Assembly: GCA_947456965.1 (NCBI GenBank)
Contig: CANGTU010000002.1
Location: forward strand, 1 to 64,000
Direction: 5' to 3'
DNA length: 64,000 bases
DNA from: Flavobacteriales bacterium
GTDB lineage: Bacteria; Bacteroidota; Bacteroidia; Flavobacteriales_D; Sanyastnellaceae
Numbering within the stretch: the stretch's first letter is position 1; each line of letters opens with the position of its first letter. This document shows, piece by piece, positions 43,872 to 53,490 of this stretch. Below the pieces are notes generated by a model. That model worked only from the letters and a program-made list of their open reading frames with translations. It was not told where the DNA came from and did not search any database. The translations under genes and the position numbers were made by a program.

Positions 43872-43901
43872 TTGCGCTCTGCGCATCCTGAAGTACTTTA
43901 G
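43872..43901 (+). promoter_or_regulatory. Candidate promoter (TTG-N19-TACTTTAG) for the haloperoxidase-like gene
   Basis: TTG at 43872-43874 and TACTTTAG at 43894-43901 are 19 bases apart, matching the Bacteroidota -33/-7 arrangement except for one base. The ATG follows 43 bases later, so this gene would have a real leader, unlike many others in the window. Confidence 0.4.
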
Positions 43902-43944
43902 CACGGTATCATTAACCCCTCAACTCAACTTTAATTAAGCACTC

Positions 43945-46900
43945 ATGATCAAATCGTTACGCATTGTGCTGACGGTCTTCACATGGCTCGCGGTGGCGAC
44001 CGCCTCTCAAGCTCAGAACTCTGTAGCTCGCCAATGGAGTGATATGATGCTGGAGTGCATCAGGCGGCATCAGGCTCGACCAGTAGTGGCTGCCAGGAAC
44101 CTTTACCATGCCTCTATACTGATGTATGACGGCTGGGCGGTATATGACAATGATGCTTCCACCCTGTTTCTCGGCAAAACGCTGGGAAGTTATGACTGCC
44201 TCTACAACGGAATGCCCATTCCCACAAATCCCCAGGCAGCTCAGGAAATGGTAATCAGCTATGCGATGTATCGTTTTCTTACCGACCGGTATTCCGATGC
44301 ACCCAATAACAACTGGAACAACCTGCTGAAACCACAGGTGGATAATCTGATGGCTTCGTTGGGTTACAGCACGCTGGTTACATCCACCGCCTATTCCGAT
44401 GGCGACCCGGCCAAACTCGGCAATTACCTGGCTGCCCAATTGCAGGCCTATGCCTTGTCAGACGGTGCGAATCAGGCAGGCAACTACGCCAACAACTTCT
44501 ATGAGCCTGTAAATGGCAATCTCTTTCCTCAGTTGCCGGGCAATCCTAATTGCATTGACCCCAATCGCTGGCAACCACTGAGTCTTACTCTGCAGCTCGA
44601 TCAAAACGGATTTCCTGTTCCTAACGGACAGCCAGCACTCGGCCATGAGTGGGGCGAGGTTACACCGTTTAGTTTACGCCCTGATCAAAAAGTGCAGCTC
44701 GAGCGCGATGGGAATTTGTGGGACGTATACCTGGACCCAGGTCCACCGCCATTGCATTCCGACAACGGGCCTACCGGTCTGGAAGATGATTTTTATAAAT
44801 GGGCCCATTCGCTTGTGGCCATGTGGCACTCCTTCCATGACCCCACCGATGGGGAGGTCATCGATATTTCTCCCAATAACATCGGCAACGTGGATTTCAG
44901 CAGTTTGCCTGAGAGCTTCGATGAATTCAAGGCCTTTTACAATCCGTTCAGCGGAGGTGAAGATGGCCCCGGCTATGCCTTGAACCCCGCCACCGGCCTT
45001 CCCTACGAGACACAGCTTGTTCCCAGAGGCGACTACACCCGTGTACTGTCCGAATACTGGGCTGATGGCCCCAATTCAGAGACGCCGCCCGGACATTGGT
45101 TCAAGTTGTTGAATCAGGATGTGCATGACCACCCCGACTTCGAGCGGCGCTGGATGGGTCAGGGCCCGTTGCTGAGCGAACTGGAGTGGGATGTACGCGC
45201 TTATCTGGCCCTTGGAGGAGCCATCCATGATGCTGCGGTGGCATGCTGGAGCGCCAAGGGATTTTATGATTCCACCCGCCCCATCTTCGCCATCCGGTAC
45301 ATGTGCAGTCTCGGGCAATCATCAGACCCCGGGCTGCCCAGCTATCATCCTGGTGGCATTCCCCTCTCACCCGGGTACATCGAACTTGTGGGCCCCGGTG
45401 ATCCCCTCGCCGGACCGAATAATGAGCACATAAACAAGATCAAGCTCTACACCTGGATGGGCCCAGAGCCGGCCACGGGACTTGACGGTGTGGGATGGAT
45501 TCTCGGTGAAAACTGGTGGACCTTCCAGCGCCAGACCTTTGTGACGCCGCCTTTTGCCGGCTATTACTCCGGACACTCTACCTATTCCCGCACGGCTGCT
45601 GAAGTGCTCACTCTCATCACAGGTGACGAATATTTCCCGGGAGGCATGAGCGAGTTTCTGGCCCCTGCCAACCAATACCTCGCCGCCTCTGAGGGACCAT
45701 CCGTAGATATCCGGCTGCAGTGGGCCCGGTATGCCGACGCAGCTGATCAGTGCAGCCTGTCCAGGATATATGGCGGACTGCATCCGCCGATTGATGATAT
45801 TCCCGGTCGCCGTGTGGGAAAAATAGTTGGTCCGCAGGCCGTGTCCAAAGCCGATGCCCTCATGACCGCGGGCATTCCCACCGTGATCAGCATCACACCC
45901 TCCACCACCGCTGTGGGAGCGAATAACGTAGGCTCCATATTCTCCTTTGTGATCAACTTCAGCGAGCCCATGAATACCAGTGTTGAACCCACGCTGACCT
46001 TTACCAATGGCAATCCCGTTGGCCCCATCCTGGTGGCACTGGATATGCTGTGGCTGGATGCAGACACGTACAGGATACGCTACATCGTAACCGACCAGAA
46101 TACTGCGGTATTCAACACCCGCATCAAGATCACTGACGCCAAGGATCCCAACGGAAACAAGAACAGGCCTGCCCTCGGAAATCCGATCACTTTCGATATC
46201 CAGCGCCCCACGGTATCATCGGTCAGTGCCTCCAGCAACGTGGTGTCCGATGATGACGCACTGGCCGGCACCTGGCACCTCGATATCCAGTACTCTGAGC
46301 CTATGAGTCCGCTCATTGCACCTACCATCACCTTCATGACGAATAACCCGGCAGGAACCCTCACCTACCAGGCCGGGCTGAGCAGCTGGATCAGCACCAG
46401 CACATTCCGGGCAGTGTATGCAGTGGCTGATCTCAATGTGAGTTCAGGGAGCGTCTCGTTCACCATCGGAGGATCGAGAGATGCCTCCAACAACAATCAG
46501 CTCATTTCCTCACAAAACAACTTATTCAGCGTAGATACCCGCAATCCATTGGCAGGTACGGCGGATGCCAACATCAGTTTACTGAACGACAGCCAAACAG
46601 GAGATCTCGTGTTTGAAGTCTTTCTGGCATTTGACGAATTCATGGACCAGACGGTTGATGCCCAGGTCATCTTCTCCGGCGATGTGGCCGCTGCCGGACT
46701 CTTGCCCGACGAAGAGACGAGTGGCTGGATGAACGCCAACATATACCTGGCTCGCTACAACTTCAGCGATGAGGATGCCGCGATTGGCCCCCTCACGATC
46801 GAGAGTGCCGGAGCACGTGACCTTGCCGGCAATGTGCAGCAATCCATTCTTCTGGAGAGTTTGCTGACTATTGACACACACAATCCCGGGATCATCTCGG

Positions 46901-47829
46901 CCGATTGCGATGTGCTCATCAATGACGCAACCGCACTGAGCGGCAGTTTCGAAATCACGATTGGATTTGATGATGCCATGGATACCGGATCCGCCCCGGT
47001 ACTCACCTTCAACAATGGAAATCCGCTGGGCAGCACGCTCACTGCTGATGCGTTATCAAGCGGGTGGCAGGATGCCAGTACCTATGTGGCCGTCTTCTCC
47101 GTATCCGATGCAGGCACAGAGCTCAGCGGAATTACCATCACGGTGGACGGCGTCACCGATGATGCCGGCAACGGACAGCAAGAGCCTTACACCGCTGCGC
47201 AGCCACTGGTGATAGACACACGCAATCCCCTGGCCACGCAAGCACTCAGCTCGTCATACAACATCACCTCAGCCGATGCAGGCCCCGATGGTCTGGAGAT
47301 CGTGGTACTGTTTGACGAAGCCATGGATACCACCACCGATCCTGTGCTTGCATTTCCCGATGAAAATCCCTCCGCGGTGCTCACTCCCGGCGCAGGTTCA
47401 GGCTGGCTCAACCCCAATGCCTACCGCTTCACCCTTGACGTAAGTGACACATTTGTGCAGATTGCCGATGTTGATTTGGAGGTAAGCGGAGCCCTGGATA
47501 CCCGGGGAAATCTGATGGAAGCGCTTCCGCTTCCCGATTTCCTGGACATCCACAGTGTGGTGGATGTGGAAGAGGAAGTATTTGCCGGATTGCAGGTATA
47601 CCCCAATCCGATCAGAAACGGAGACCTGCTTTATATGACCATGACCTCCTTCCCTGCGGATGCCGTCGTTCGGGTGCTCAATACAACCGGACAGCTCATC
47701 TGGCAGGAATCCCCGCGCACTGCTGGCGGCCGCCTTGCGCTATCCACAGCGGGGTGGAGCGCCGGACTCTACACCATTCACCTCACCTCTGAGTATGGAA
47801 ACCATGCCATGCGCATCGTGGTGAATTGA
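43945..47829 (+). CDS. T9SS-secreted vanadium-dependent haloperoxidase/PAP2-like protein with five Ig-like repeats
   Basis: 1294 residues. A signal peptide (about 1-24) is followed by an all-helical PAP2/vanadium-haloperoxidase domain to about 640. The active-site signatures are FYDSTRPIFAIR near 436-447 (the RP motif), GYYSGHSTYSR near 538-548 (SGH with the acid-base His) and SRIYGGLHPPIDD near 605-617 (RxxxGxHxxxD, the vanadate-ligand His). Five repeats of about 105-110 residues follow (about 647-1205), each with a F-S-E-P-M-like strand and ending in D-T-R/H-N-P. A T9SS type A sorting domain (VYPNPIRNGD, about 1215-1294) ends it. Likely surface-exposed. Halide oxidation versus phosphatase activity cannot be decided. 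Confidence 0.88.
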   Translation: MIKSLRIVLTVFTWLAVATASQAQNSVARQWSDMMLECIRRHQARPVVAARNLYHASILMYDGWAVYDNDASTLFLGKTLGSYDCLYNGMPIPTNPQAAQEMVISYAMYRFLTDRYSDAPNNNWNNLLKPQVDNLMASLGYSTLVTSTAYSDGDPAKLGNYLAAQLQAYALSDGANQAGNYANNFYEPVNGNLFPQLPGNPNCIDPNRWQPLSLTLQLDQNGFPVPNGQPALGHEWGEVTPFSLRPDQKVQLERDGNLWDVYLDPGPPPLHSDNGPTGLEDDFYKWAHSLVAMWHSFHDPTDGEVIDISPNNIGNVDFSSLPESFDEFKAFYNPFSGGEDGPGYALNPATGLPYETQLVPRGDYTRVLSEYWADGPNSETPPGHWFKLLNQDVHDHPDFERRWMGQGPLLSELEWDVRAYLALGGAIHDAAVACWSAKGFYDSTRPIFAIRYMCSLGQSSDPGLPSYHPGGIPLSPGYIELVGPGDPLAGPNNEHINKIKLYTWMGPEPATGLDGVGWILGENWWTFQRQTFVTPPFAGYYSGHSTYSRTAAEVLTLITGDEYFPGGMSEFLAPANQYLAASEGPSVDIRLQWARYADAADQCSLSRIYGGLHPPIDDIPGRRVGKIVGPQAVSKADALMTAGIPTVISITPSTTAVGANNVGSIFSFVINFSEPMNTSVEPTLTFTNGNPVGPILVALDMLWLDADTYRIRYIVTDQNTAVFNTRIKITDAKDPNGNKNRPALGNPITFDIQRPTVSSVSASSNVVSDDDALAGTWHLDIQYSEPMSPLIAPTITFMTNNPAGTLTYQAGLSSWISTSTFRAVYAVADLNVSSGSVSFTIGGSRDASNNNQLISSQNNLFSVDTRNPLAGTADANISLLNDSQTGDLVFEVFLAFDEFMDQTVDAQVIFSGDVAAAGLLPDEETSGWMNANIYLARYNFSDEDAAIGPLTIESAGARDLAGNVQQSILLESLLTIDTHNPGIISADCDVLINDATALSGSFEITIGFDDAMDTGSAPVLTFNNGNPLGSTLTADALSSGWQDASTYVAVFSVSDAGTELSGITITVDGVTDDAGNGQQEPYTAAQPLVIDTRNPLATQALSSSYNITSADAGPDGLEIVVLFDEAMDTTTDPVLAFPDENPSAVLTPGAGSGWLNPNAYRFTLDVSDTFVQIADVDLEVSGALDTRGNLMEALPLPDFLDIHSVVDVEEEVFAGLQVYPNPIRNGDLLYMTMTSFPADAVVRVLNTTGQLIWQESPRTAGGRLALSTAGWSAGLYTIHLTSEYGNHAMRIVVN

Positions 47830-47859
47830 TTGGGGTACATTGAAATGATGGCAACACAA

Positions 47860-47893
47860 GTCCCGGCTACAACGAGCCGGGACATTTTTTTTT
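47860..47893 (+). terminator. Intrinsic terminator after the haloperoxidase-like gene
   Basis: A perfect 9-bp stem, GTCCCGGCT / AGCCGGGAC, with a 6-base loop is followed by A and nine T. It lies in the 70-base gap between this gene and the convergent der gene. The reverse direction lacks a comparable T tract. Confidence 0.8.
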
Positions 47894-47899
47894 CAGAGC

Positions 47900-49207
47900 T
47901 TACTTCTGCCTGAAATATAACCTCACAGGAATGCCCTCGAAGTCGAAATGCTCCCGCAACTTATTTTCCAGAAATCGCTGGTAAGGTTCCTTGATGTATT
48001 GAGGAGTACTGCAGAAGAAAGCGATTGCAGGTGAGCGAGTAGGTAATTGAGTCACGAACTTAATCTTCACCTCCTTGCCCTTGTATACCGGAGGAGGGTA
48101 TGCCTGAATAAGCGGGAGCATGACATCATTGAGGCGAGAAGTGGGGATCTTCTGCTTTCTGTTTTCCGCCACCTTCACAGCTACTTCCAGCGCTTTGAGC
48201 AGACGTTGTCTGGTCACGTTGGAGGTGAAGAGAATGGGAACATCCGTGAATGGGGCCAGGCGCTTCTTGATCTCATCCGTGAACTGCTTCACGCTCTTGT
48301 GGTCCTTTTCCACCAGGTCCCATTTATTCACAAGGATCACTACGCCCCGGTTGGCCTCTGAGATTTCGTGGAAGATGGCCAGGTCCTGATTGGTCACCCC
48401 TTCAGTAGCGTCAATCAGCAGCATGCACACATCCGACTGTCGGATAGCTTTAATCGTGCGGATGGTAGAATAATATTCTATATCGTCCTCCACCTGTTTC
48501 CTTCGGCGGAGACCGGCGGTATCAACGAGGATCAGTTCCCTGCCGAATGACTTGAAGTGCGTGTGCACCGCGTCTCGTGTAGTACCGGCCACTTCGGAAA
48601 CGATACTCCGCTGCTCTCCGATGAGTGTATTCAGCAGACTTGACTTGCCCACATTGGGTTTGCCCACGATAGCGATTTTCGGGAGATCTGTTGGCTTCTC
48701 TTCCGGCTCTTCCGGGATATACGCAGCCAGATCATCCAGGAGCTCGCCAGTGCCGTACCCATTGTTACCACTCACCGGATAGATTTTATCAGAAAGGCCC
48801 AGCGAATAGAAATCATTCACCAGATCCTCTTTGTCGGAAGTATCCACTTTATTGCACACAACCAAAACCCGCTTCCGTACACGGCGAAGGAGGTGGGCAA
48901 CTTCCTCATCCCATTCCGTGAGGCCTTCGCGGCCGTCAACAAGGAAGAGAATCAGGTCTGCCTCCTGAATGGCCAGCTTCACCTGGCTATTGATATCCTG
49001 CTCAAACTGATCTTCAGAATTGGCCACGACACCGCCGGTATCAATCACGATGAACTCCTTGCCCTGCCATTCAGCTGTGCCATACTTCCGGTCGCGGGTA
49101 ACGCCCGCCGTAGGCTCCACAATCGCCTCCTGCGTTTCGGTGAGGCGGTTGAATAAAGTGGACTTGCCCACATTGGGCCGGCCTACGATGGCTACTGTAA
49201 AACTCAT
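47900..49207 (-). CDS. der: Ribosome-assembly GTPase Der (EngA)
   Basis: 435 residues with two tandem G domains: GRPNVGKST at about 9-17 with NKVD near 118, and GKPNVGKSS near 180 with NKWD near 293. A C-terminal KH-like domain follows (about 345-435, with VYKGKEVKIKFVTQ). It is needed for 50S ribosomal subunit maturation. The start at 49207 (MSFTVAIVGRP) is used because a TACCTTTA box lies 5 bases upstream on this strand. The extra upstream residues (MFFLLLFRCP) look non-coding. Confidence 0.97.
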   Translation of the reverse strand: MSFTVAIVGRPNVGKSTLFNRLTETQEAIVEPTAGVTRDRKYGTAEWQGKEFIVIDTGGVVANSEDQFEQDINSQVKLAIQEADLILFLVDGREGLTEWDEEVAHLLRRVRKRVLVVCNKVDTSDKEDLVNDFYSLGLSDKIYPVSGNNGYGTGELLDDLAAYIPEEPEEKPTDLPKIAIVGKPNVGKSSLLNTLIGEQRSIVSEVAGTTRDAVHTHFKSFGRELILVDTAGLRRRKQVEDDIEYYSTIRTIKAIRQSDVCMLLIDATEGVTNQDLAIFHEISEANRGVVILVNKWDLVEKDHKSVKQFTDEIKKRLAPFTDVPILFTSNVTRQRLLKALEVAVKVAENRKQKIPTSRLNDVMLPLIQAYPPPVYKGKEVKIKFVTQLPTRSPAIAFFCSTPQYIKEPYQRFLENKLREHFDFEGIPVRLYFRQK

Positions 49208-49270
49208 GGCGGTAAAGGTAGGGCAACGAAAAAGGAGCAAAAAAAACATCCATGTATTGCTATGCGTGCA

Positions 49271-49278
49271 TATTTTTG
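49271..49278 (+). promoter_or_regulatory. TAnnTTTG box (TATTTTTG) for 49301
   Basis: A perfect -7 match 22 bases before the ATG at 49301 in the gap between der and this gene. Confidence 0.5.
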
Positions 49279-49300
49279 AGTTACTAAACCATCAACAAGC

Positions 49301-49924
49301 ATGAAAAAGATCCTCTCCATTCTATTGGTTCTTTGTCCTGTCGTTTTTGTTTACAGTCAGACCGGACAAGCGGGGCGTTCACCGTTCTCTTTGGAAGCAG
49401 TATACCTGGAATCATCGCTGGGCATCGTCCCGGAATGCTTCAACCTGGCTGTTCATGTAGAAACCCATTCGCGCTGGGGTCTGGTGGCCGGCAGGAGGCA
49501 GTTCTATTTTGCCTCACCCTATAAGCCGGCGGATTACGAGACTCCGTTGGTGCTTGCGGGAGAATCCTATGATGACCGGGACCGGCTTCGTCAGGTCTAT
49601 TTAGCTGCATCCTATACCCTGCAGAGTGCTTCCAGAAACAGGCGCCTGATCCTGGAGGCAGGCCCGTCCGTGAACCGGATTGAACGCGTGACCTTCTCTT
49701 TGTCAGAAGAACCCGGGTGGTTCGATTCAAATTATGAGATCAAGCGCCGCTGGAGAAAGGAAGCCGGCTTCACCATGCAGGCCCGAGTGCTGTTACCTGT
49801 TTCCCGATATGTGGGCTTTACAGCAGGCTTGATTGGCTCGTTCAACTCCTATCAAACCTTGATGGGATGTGATGCTGGATTGACCATAGGGCTGGTACGC
49901 CGCACCAACCGCAGGGTGAACTGA
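49301..49924 (+). CDS. Hypothetical secreted outer-membrane-like protein
   Basis: 207 residues with signal peptide MKKILSILLVLCPVVFVYSQ. Beta-strand-rich text (FNLAVHVETHSRWGLVAGRR, VYLAASYTLQSASRNRRLIL, GFTAGLIGSFNSYQTLMG) suggests a small barrel or porin-like protein, though it ends in Asn rather than an aromatic residue. No family recognised. It precedes paaZ by 39 bases but paaZ has its own promoter-like box, so co-transcription is uncertain. Confidence 0.65.
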   Translation: MKKILSILLVLCPVVFVYSQTGQAGRSPFSLEAVYLESSLGIVPECFNLAVHVETHSRWGLVAGRRQFYFASPYKPADYETPLVLAGESYDDRDRLRQVYLAASYTLQSASRNRRLILEAGPSVNRIERVTFSLSEEPGWFDSNYEIKRRWRKEAGFTMQARVLLPVSRYVGFTAGLIGSFNSYQTLMGCDAGLTIGLVRRTNRRVN

Positions 49925-49951
49925 ATCGGCTTACCGTTCCGGATGTCGGAG

Positions 49952-49959
49952 TACCTTCG
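49952..49959 (+). promoter_or_regulatory. TAnnTTTG-like box (TACCTTCG) 4 nt before paaZ
   Basis: This box ends four bases before the ATG at 49964 and therefore favours that start over the in-frame ATG at 49943. One base deviates from consensus. Confidence 0.35.
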
Positions 49960-49963
49960 TGCC

Positions 49964-52015
49964 ATGAGCACGAACCTGCATAATTATGCCCTCGGCCAAT
50001 GGATTGCCGGGACCGGAAAGGGGAAGGAATTGTACGATGCCGTAAGCGGAGATGTCATTGCGCTGGCCAGTTCTGGCGGGCTTGACTTTGGAGCGATGCT
50101 CGACTATGCCCGGAGGACCGGCGGTCCTGTTCTTCGTAAAATGACCTTCCATGAGCGGGGCCGGATGCTGAAAGCGCTGGCCCTTTATCTCAATGAGCGC
50201 AAGGATACTTACTACGAATTGAGTTACCGGACAGGAGCCACACGGGTGGACTCCTGGATTGATATTGACGGAGGAATCGGCAACCTCTTCGCCTATTCCA
50301 GTTTGCGGCGACAGTTTCCCAATGAGCGCTTCTATGTAGATGGCGAGCTTGCGCGGCTCAGCAAGCAGAACACCTTCATCGGTCACCACATCATGGTACC
50401 TCGCGAAGGTGTGGCGGTGCATATCAATGCCTTCAACTTTCCGATCTGGGGCATGTTGGAAAAGATTGCCGTGAACCTTCTTGCAGGAGTACCTGCAGTG
50501 GTGAAACCGGCTACCCTTACCTCTTATCTTGCAGAGGCCGTAACCCGCGACATCATCGCTTCAGGCATTTTGCCTGACGGAGCACTGCAGCTTATCTGCG
50601 GCAGTGCCGACGGACTGCTCGATCATGTGATTTCGCAGGATGTGGTCACCTTCACCGGTTCCGCCTCCACTGGCCGAATGCTCAAGGCCCATCCGCGCAT
50701 CATTGCTGAATCCGTTCCCTTCAATATGGAAGCCGACTCACTGAATGCCGCAGTGCTCGGTCCGGACGCGGTTCCCGGAACAGAAGAATTTGATCTCTTC
50801 ATCAAAGAGGTGAGGAAGGAAGTGACGGTAAAATGCGGTCAAAAGTGCACGGCCATCAGGCGCGTGATTGTTCCCGAACAGTGTCTTGAAGATGTGCAGA
50901 TCGCACTCGGCAAGGCCTTTAGCCAGACCGTGATCGGCAATCCACGAGAAGACAAAGTGCGTATGGGTGCCCTTGCCGGTATCAGTCAGCGCCATGACGT
51001 TCTGGAGAAGCTGGCCCTGCTGATGAAAGAGTCCCGGCTGGTATACGGAGATCCTGGCAAGGTTGAAGTATTAGGCGCGGATGCAGCCCGAGGTGCGTTC
51101 CTCTCCCCCATCCTGCTGCTCAATGAAAATCCCTTTCAGCATACAGCGACCCATGAAGTTGAGGCGTTCGGTCCTGTGACCACCATCATGCCCTACAAGA
51201 ACCTGGATGATGCTATTCAGCTCACCCGCATGGGTAAGGGCTCACTGGTGTGCAGCGTGGCTACCAACGATGATCTTATCGCAAGAGAATTTGTATTGGG
51301 ATGTGCCTCTCATCACGGGCGCATCCTGGTGCTCAACCGCGAGTGTGCCAAAGAGTCCACCGGACATGGCTCCCCCATGCCCATGCTGGTACACGGCGGC
51401 CCCGGACGAGCAGGTGGCGGAGAAGAAATGGGAGGAAAGCGCGGCGTCATGCATTACCTCCAGCGCACCGCCATTCAGGGATCACCCAGCACCCTTACCG
51501 CTATCACGGGAGTATATCAGTACGGAGCCAAGCACACCGAGGCACAGCCCCATCTTTTCCGCCAGCACTTTGAAGATCTCGTGGTAGGTCATACCGTATT
51601 CACCCACAAGCACACCGTGACGGAGGCTGATATTGTCAACTTCGCCAATGTGAGCGGCGATAACTTCTATGCCCACATGGATGCCACCTCGCTCGAGGGA
51701 ACCATCTTTGAACGGCGCGTGGCACACGGTTACTTCGTGCTGAGCAAAGCCGCCGGACTTTTTGTAGATCCCGCCAAGGGACCAGTGCTCCTGAACTATG
51801 GACTGGAAGAAGCACGATTCACCAAGCCCGTTTATCCCGGCATGACCATCGGCGTGCGGTTCACCGTTAAGGAAAAGATCGATCAGGAAAGACGCACTCA
51901 GGAAGACATCGCAAAGGGCATCGTTAAATTCCTCGTGGATGTGTACGATGAAACAGGCGAGACCGTGGCTCTTGCCACAATCCTGACGATGGTGAAAAAG
52001 AGAAATCAGGATTGA
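49964..52015 (+). CDS. paaZ: PaaZ-like bifunctional oxepin-CoA hydrolase / aldehyde dehydrogenase
   Basis: 683 residues. The N-terminal aldehyde dehydrogenase domain (about 1-520) has [27 protein letters not shown] (the NAD-binding G-x-x-x-x-G) and the catalytic Cys in GQKCTAIRR near 295. The C-terminal MaoC-like hydratase (about 540-683) has [14 protein letters not shown] near 559 with the hot-dog Asp/His dyad. In phenylacetate degradation it opens oxepin-CoA and oxidises the aldehyde to 3-oxo-5,6-dehydrosuberyl-CoA. No other paa gene is in the window, so the pathway is inferred from this gene alone. The stop overlaps the next gene. Confidence 0.9.
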   Translation: MSTNLHNYALGQWIAGTGKGKELYDAVSGDVIALASSGGLDFGAMLDYARRTGGPVLRKMTFHERGRMLKALALYLNERKDTYYELSYRTGATRVDSWIDIDGGIGNLFAYSSLRRQFPNERFYVDGELARLSKQNTFIGHHIMVPREGVAVHINAFNFPIWGMLEKIAVNLLAGVPAVVKPATLTSYLAEAVTRDIIASGILPDGALQLICGSADGLLDHVISQDVVTFTGSASTGRMLKAHPRIIAESVPFNMEADSLNAAVLGPDAVPGTEEFDLFIKEVRKEVTVKCGQKCTAIRRVIVPEQCLEDVQIALGKAFSQTVIGNPREDKVRMGALAGISQRHDVLEKLALLMKESRLVYGDPGKVEVLGADAARGAFLSPILLLNENPFQHTATHEVEAFGPVTTIMPYKNLDDAIQLTRMGKGSLVCSVATNDDLIAREFVLGCASHHGRILVLNRECAKESTGHGSPMPMLVHGGPGRAGGGEEMGGKRGVMHYLQRTAIQGSPSTLTAITGVYQYGAKHTEAQPHLFRQHFEDLVVGHTVFTHKHTVTEADIVNFANVSGDNFYAHMDATSLEGTIFERRVAHGYFVLSKAAGLFVDPAKGPVLLNYGLEEARFTKPVYPGMTIGVRFTVKEKIDQERRTQEDIAKGIVKFLVDVYDETGETVALATILTMVKKRNQD

Positions 52016-53490
52016 ATACCCGCTTTACTGTCCTGATCCGCCTGCTGGTCATCATCACCTGCTGGCCTCTCGCCAATGCGCACGCGCAATTCAGCGACAC
52101 CGTCTATTATTCCCGGCAAGAGCTCCGCGAGGACCTCGAATCCCTGGGGCAGGCCATTGTGCAGTACCATACCAATCCTTTCGGCTTCACCCCGAGCGAC
52201 ACCTTCAATCTTGCGCTCCGGAAAGCCATCGCTTCGCTTCCTGACTCCGCCACTGCCAGCACCTTTGTTCCGCTCGTCGGCGATGTGATCAACAGCCTGA
52301 AAGATTCACACAGCTCACTTGATTACACATCACTGCTCAACCACCAGTTGGAGCATGGCGGGTACATCCTGCCTGTGCGCATTACATCCGATTCATCCGG
52401 GATCTACATCCGGCAGGACCGGGACAGCATTCTTCCGGCCGGCGCTCGTTTGCTCACGCTCAATGGACATTCGGCCGACTCCCTGTGGCTGCAAGCCTGG
52501 CGACTTGCCTGTGTAGAAGGTGATGCATCTACGGGCCGTCGGCGGGCTGCCGATGCAATCTTCCCGATCATAGCAGGACTCAATCTGCGCCCAGGACCGA
52601 AGATGCAGGTAGATGTAATGCCTGTGGATTCAGTCCATATTTACCGCTATACCTGTCGAACCTATAACAAGTCGCGCTGGGAAGCCCGCCGCAAAGCCCT
52701 GCTCAAAGAAAACCAGCAACCTGTGCGCGTGAGCTATCCCGCTGACAGCGTGATCTGTATTGCTGTGGAGACCTTTGCGCCAACCCTTCCAGGCCAGTAT
52801 GCCAGGGCCATCAAGCGCGCCTTTGCCGAGGCCAACACCGGAGCGTACAAAGCAGCAGTGATTGACATGCGCGACAATGGCGGGGGAAGCAGCACGTGGG
52901 TAGAATACCTCTACAGCTTTCTGGATCCACGCGGATACAATACCCCGCACAATATCATCGGGCGCAATAGCGCGCTGGCGCGCAGCCGCCTTCGTGGACT
53001 GAAGAGCCCTGCGGCCCGGTTCATGACCCGCCTGCTCTACCGCCGCAATGAAGATGTGCAGGCCATCCTGCGCATCACCGCATTGCCCGACGGCGTCAAT
53101 GACACGGTATTCTTCCAACAACCCGATACACGCCGTTCACATGAGGTGTACACCGGACCATGTTACCTGTTGATGAACGGTATGACCGCCAGTGCCGGAG
53201 TGGATTTTTGCAATCACTTCATCCGGAGCAGCCGTGGTCCTTCCTTTGGTGAGGCATGCCTCGGGCCACCGACAGGCACCTGGGGAAATCCCGCGCCTTT
53301 TGTCCTCCACCATAGCCAGGTTCGCGTTTACATTTCGACCATCCGATATAACTACGACGACACCTTTCAATATGAACGCCGTCCCGTAGCACCTGACCAT
53401 TCATTCCCACCCAGCCCACGCGATATAGCCGCAGGGAAGGATACCGGAATGCAGGCCGTATTGGAATACATCCGCCATTCACAACCATGA
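52012..53490 (+). CDS. Secreted S41-family (tail-specific-like) peptidase
   Basis: 492 residues starting at a TTG that overlaps the paaZ stop (TTGA). A signal peptide ends near residue 26 (PLANAHAQ). The S41 core has VIDMRDNGGGSSTWVEYL near 285-302 (the D-x-R-x-N-G-G-G strand) and MNGMTASAGVDFCNHF near 385-400 containing the catalytic Ser of T-x-S-A. Features of a clear PDZ domain are not obvious. It is probably periplasmic or surface-exposed. The substrate is unknown. The next gene overlaps its stop (ATGA), so paaZ, this gene and the kinase-like gene are coupled. Confidence 0.85.
   Translation: MNTRFTVLIRLLVIITCWPLANAHAQFSDTVYYSRQELREDLESLGQAIVQYHTNPFGFTPSDTFNLALRKAIASLPDSATASTFVPLVGDVINSLKDSHSSLDYTSLLNHQLEHGGYILPVRITSDSSGIYIRQDRDSILPAGARLLTLNGHSADSLWLQAWRLACVEGDASTGRRRAADAIFPIIAGLNLRPGPKMQVDVMPVDSVHIYRYTCRTYNKSRWEARRKALLKENQQPVRVSYPADSVICIAVETFAPTLPGQYARAIKRAFAEANTGAYKAAVIDMRDNGGGSSTWVEYLYSFLDPRGYNTPHNIIGRNSALARSRLRGLKSPAARFMTRLLYRRNEDVQAILRITALPDGVNDTVFFQQPDTRRSHEVYTGPCYLLMNGMTASAGVDFCNHFIRSSRGPSFGEACLGPPTGTWGNPAPFVLHHSQVRVYISTIRYNYDDTFQYERRPVAPDHSFPPSPRDIAAGKDTGMQAVLEYIRHSQP

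Noticed and set aside
43768-43944. Fur box between feoA and the haloperoxidase-like gene
   Set aside because: No 19-bp GATAATGAT-type palindrome was seen, so iron regulation is not claimed from sequence.
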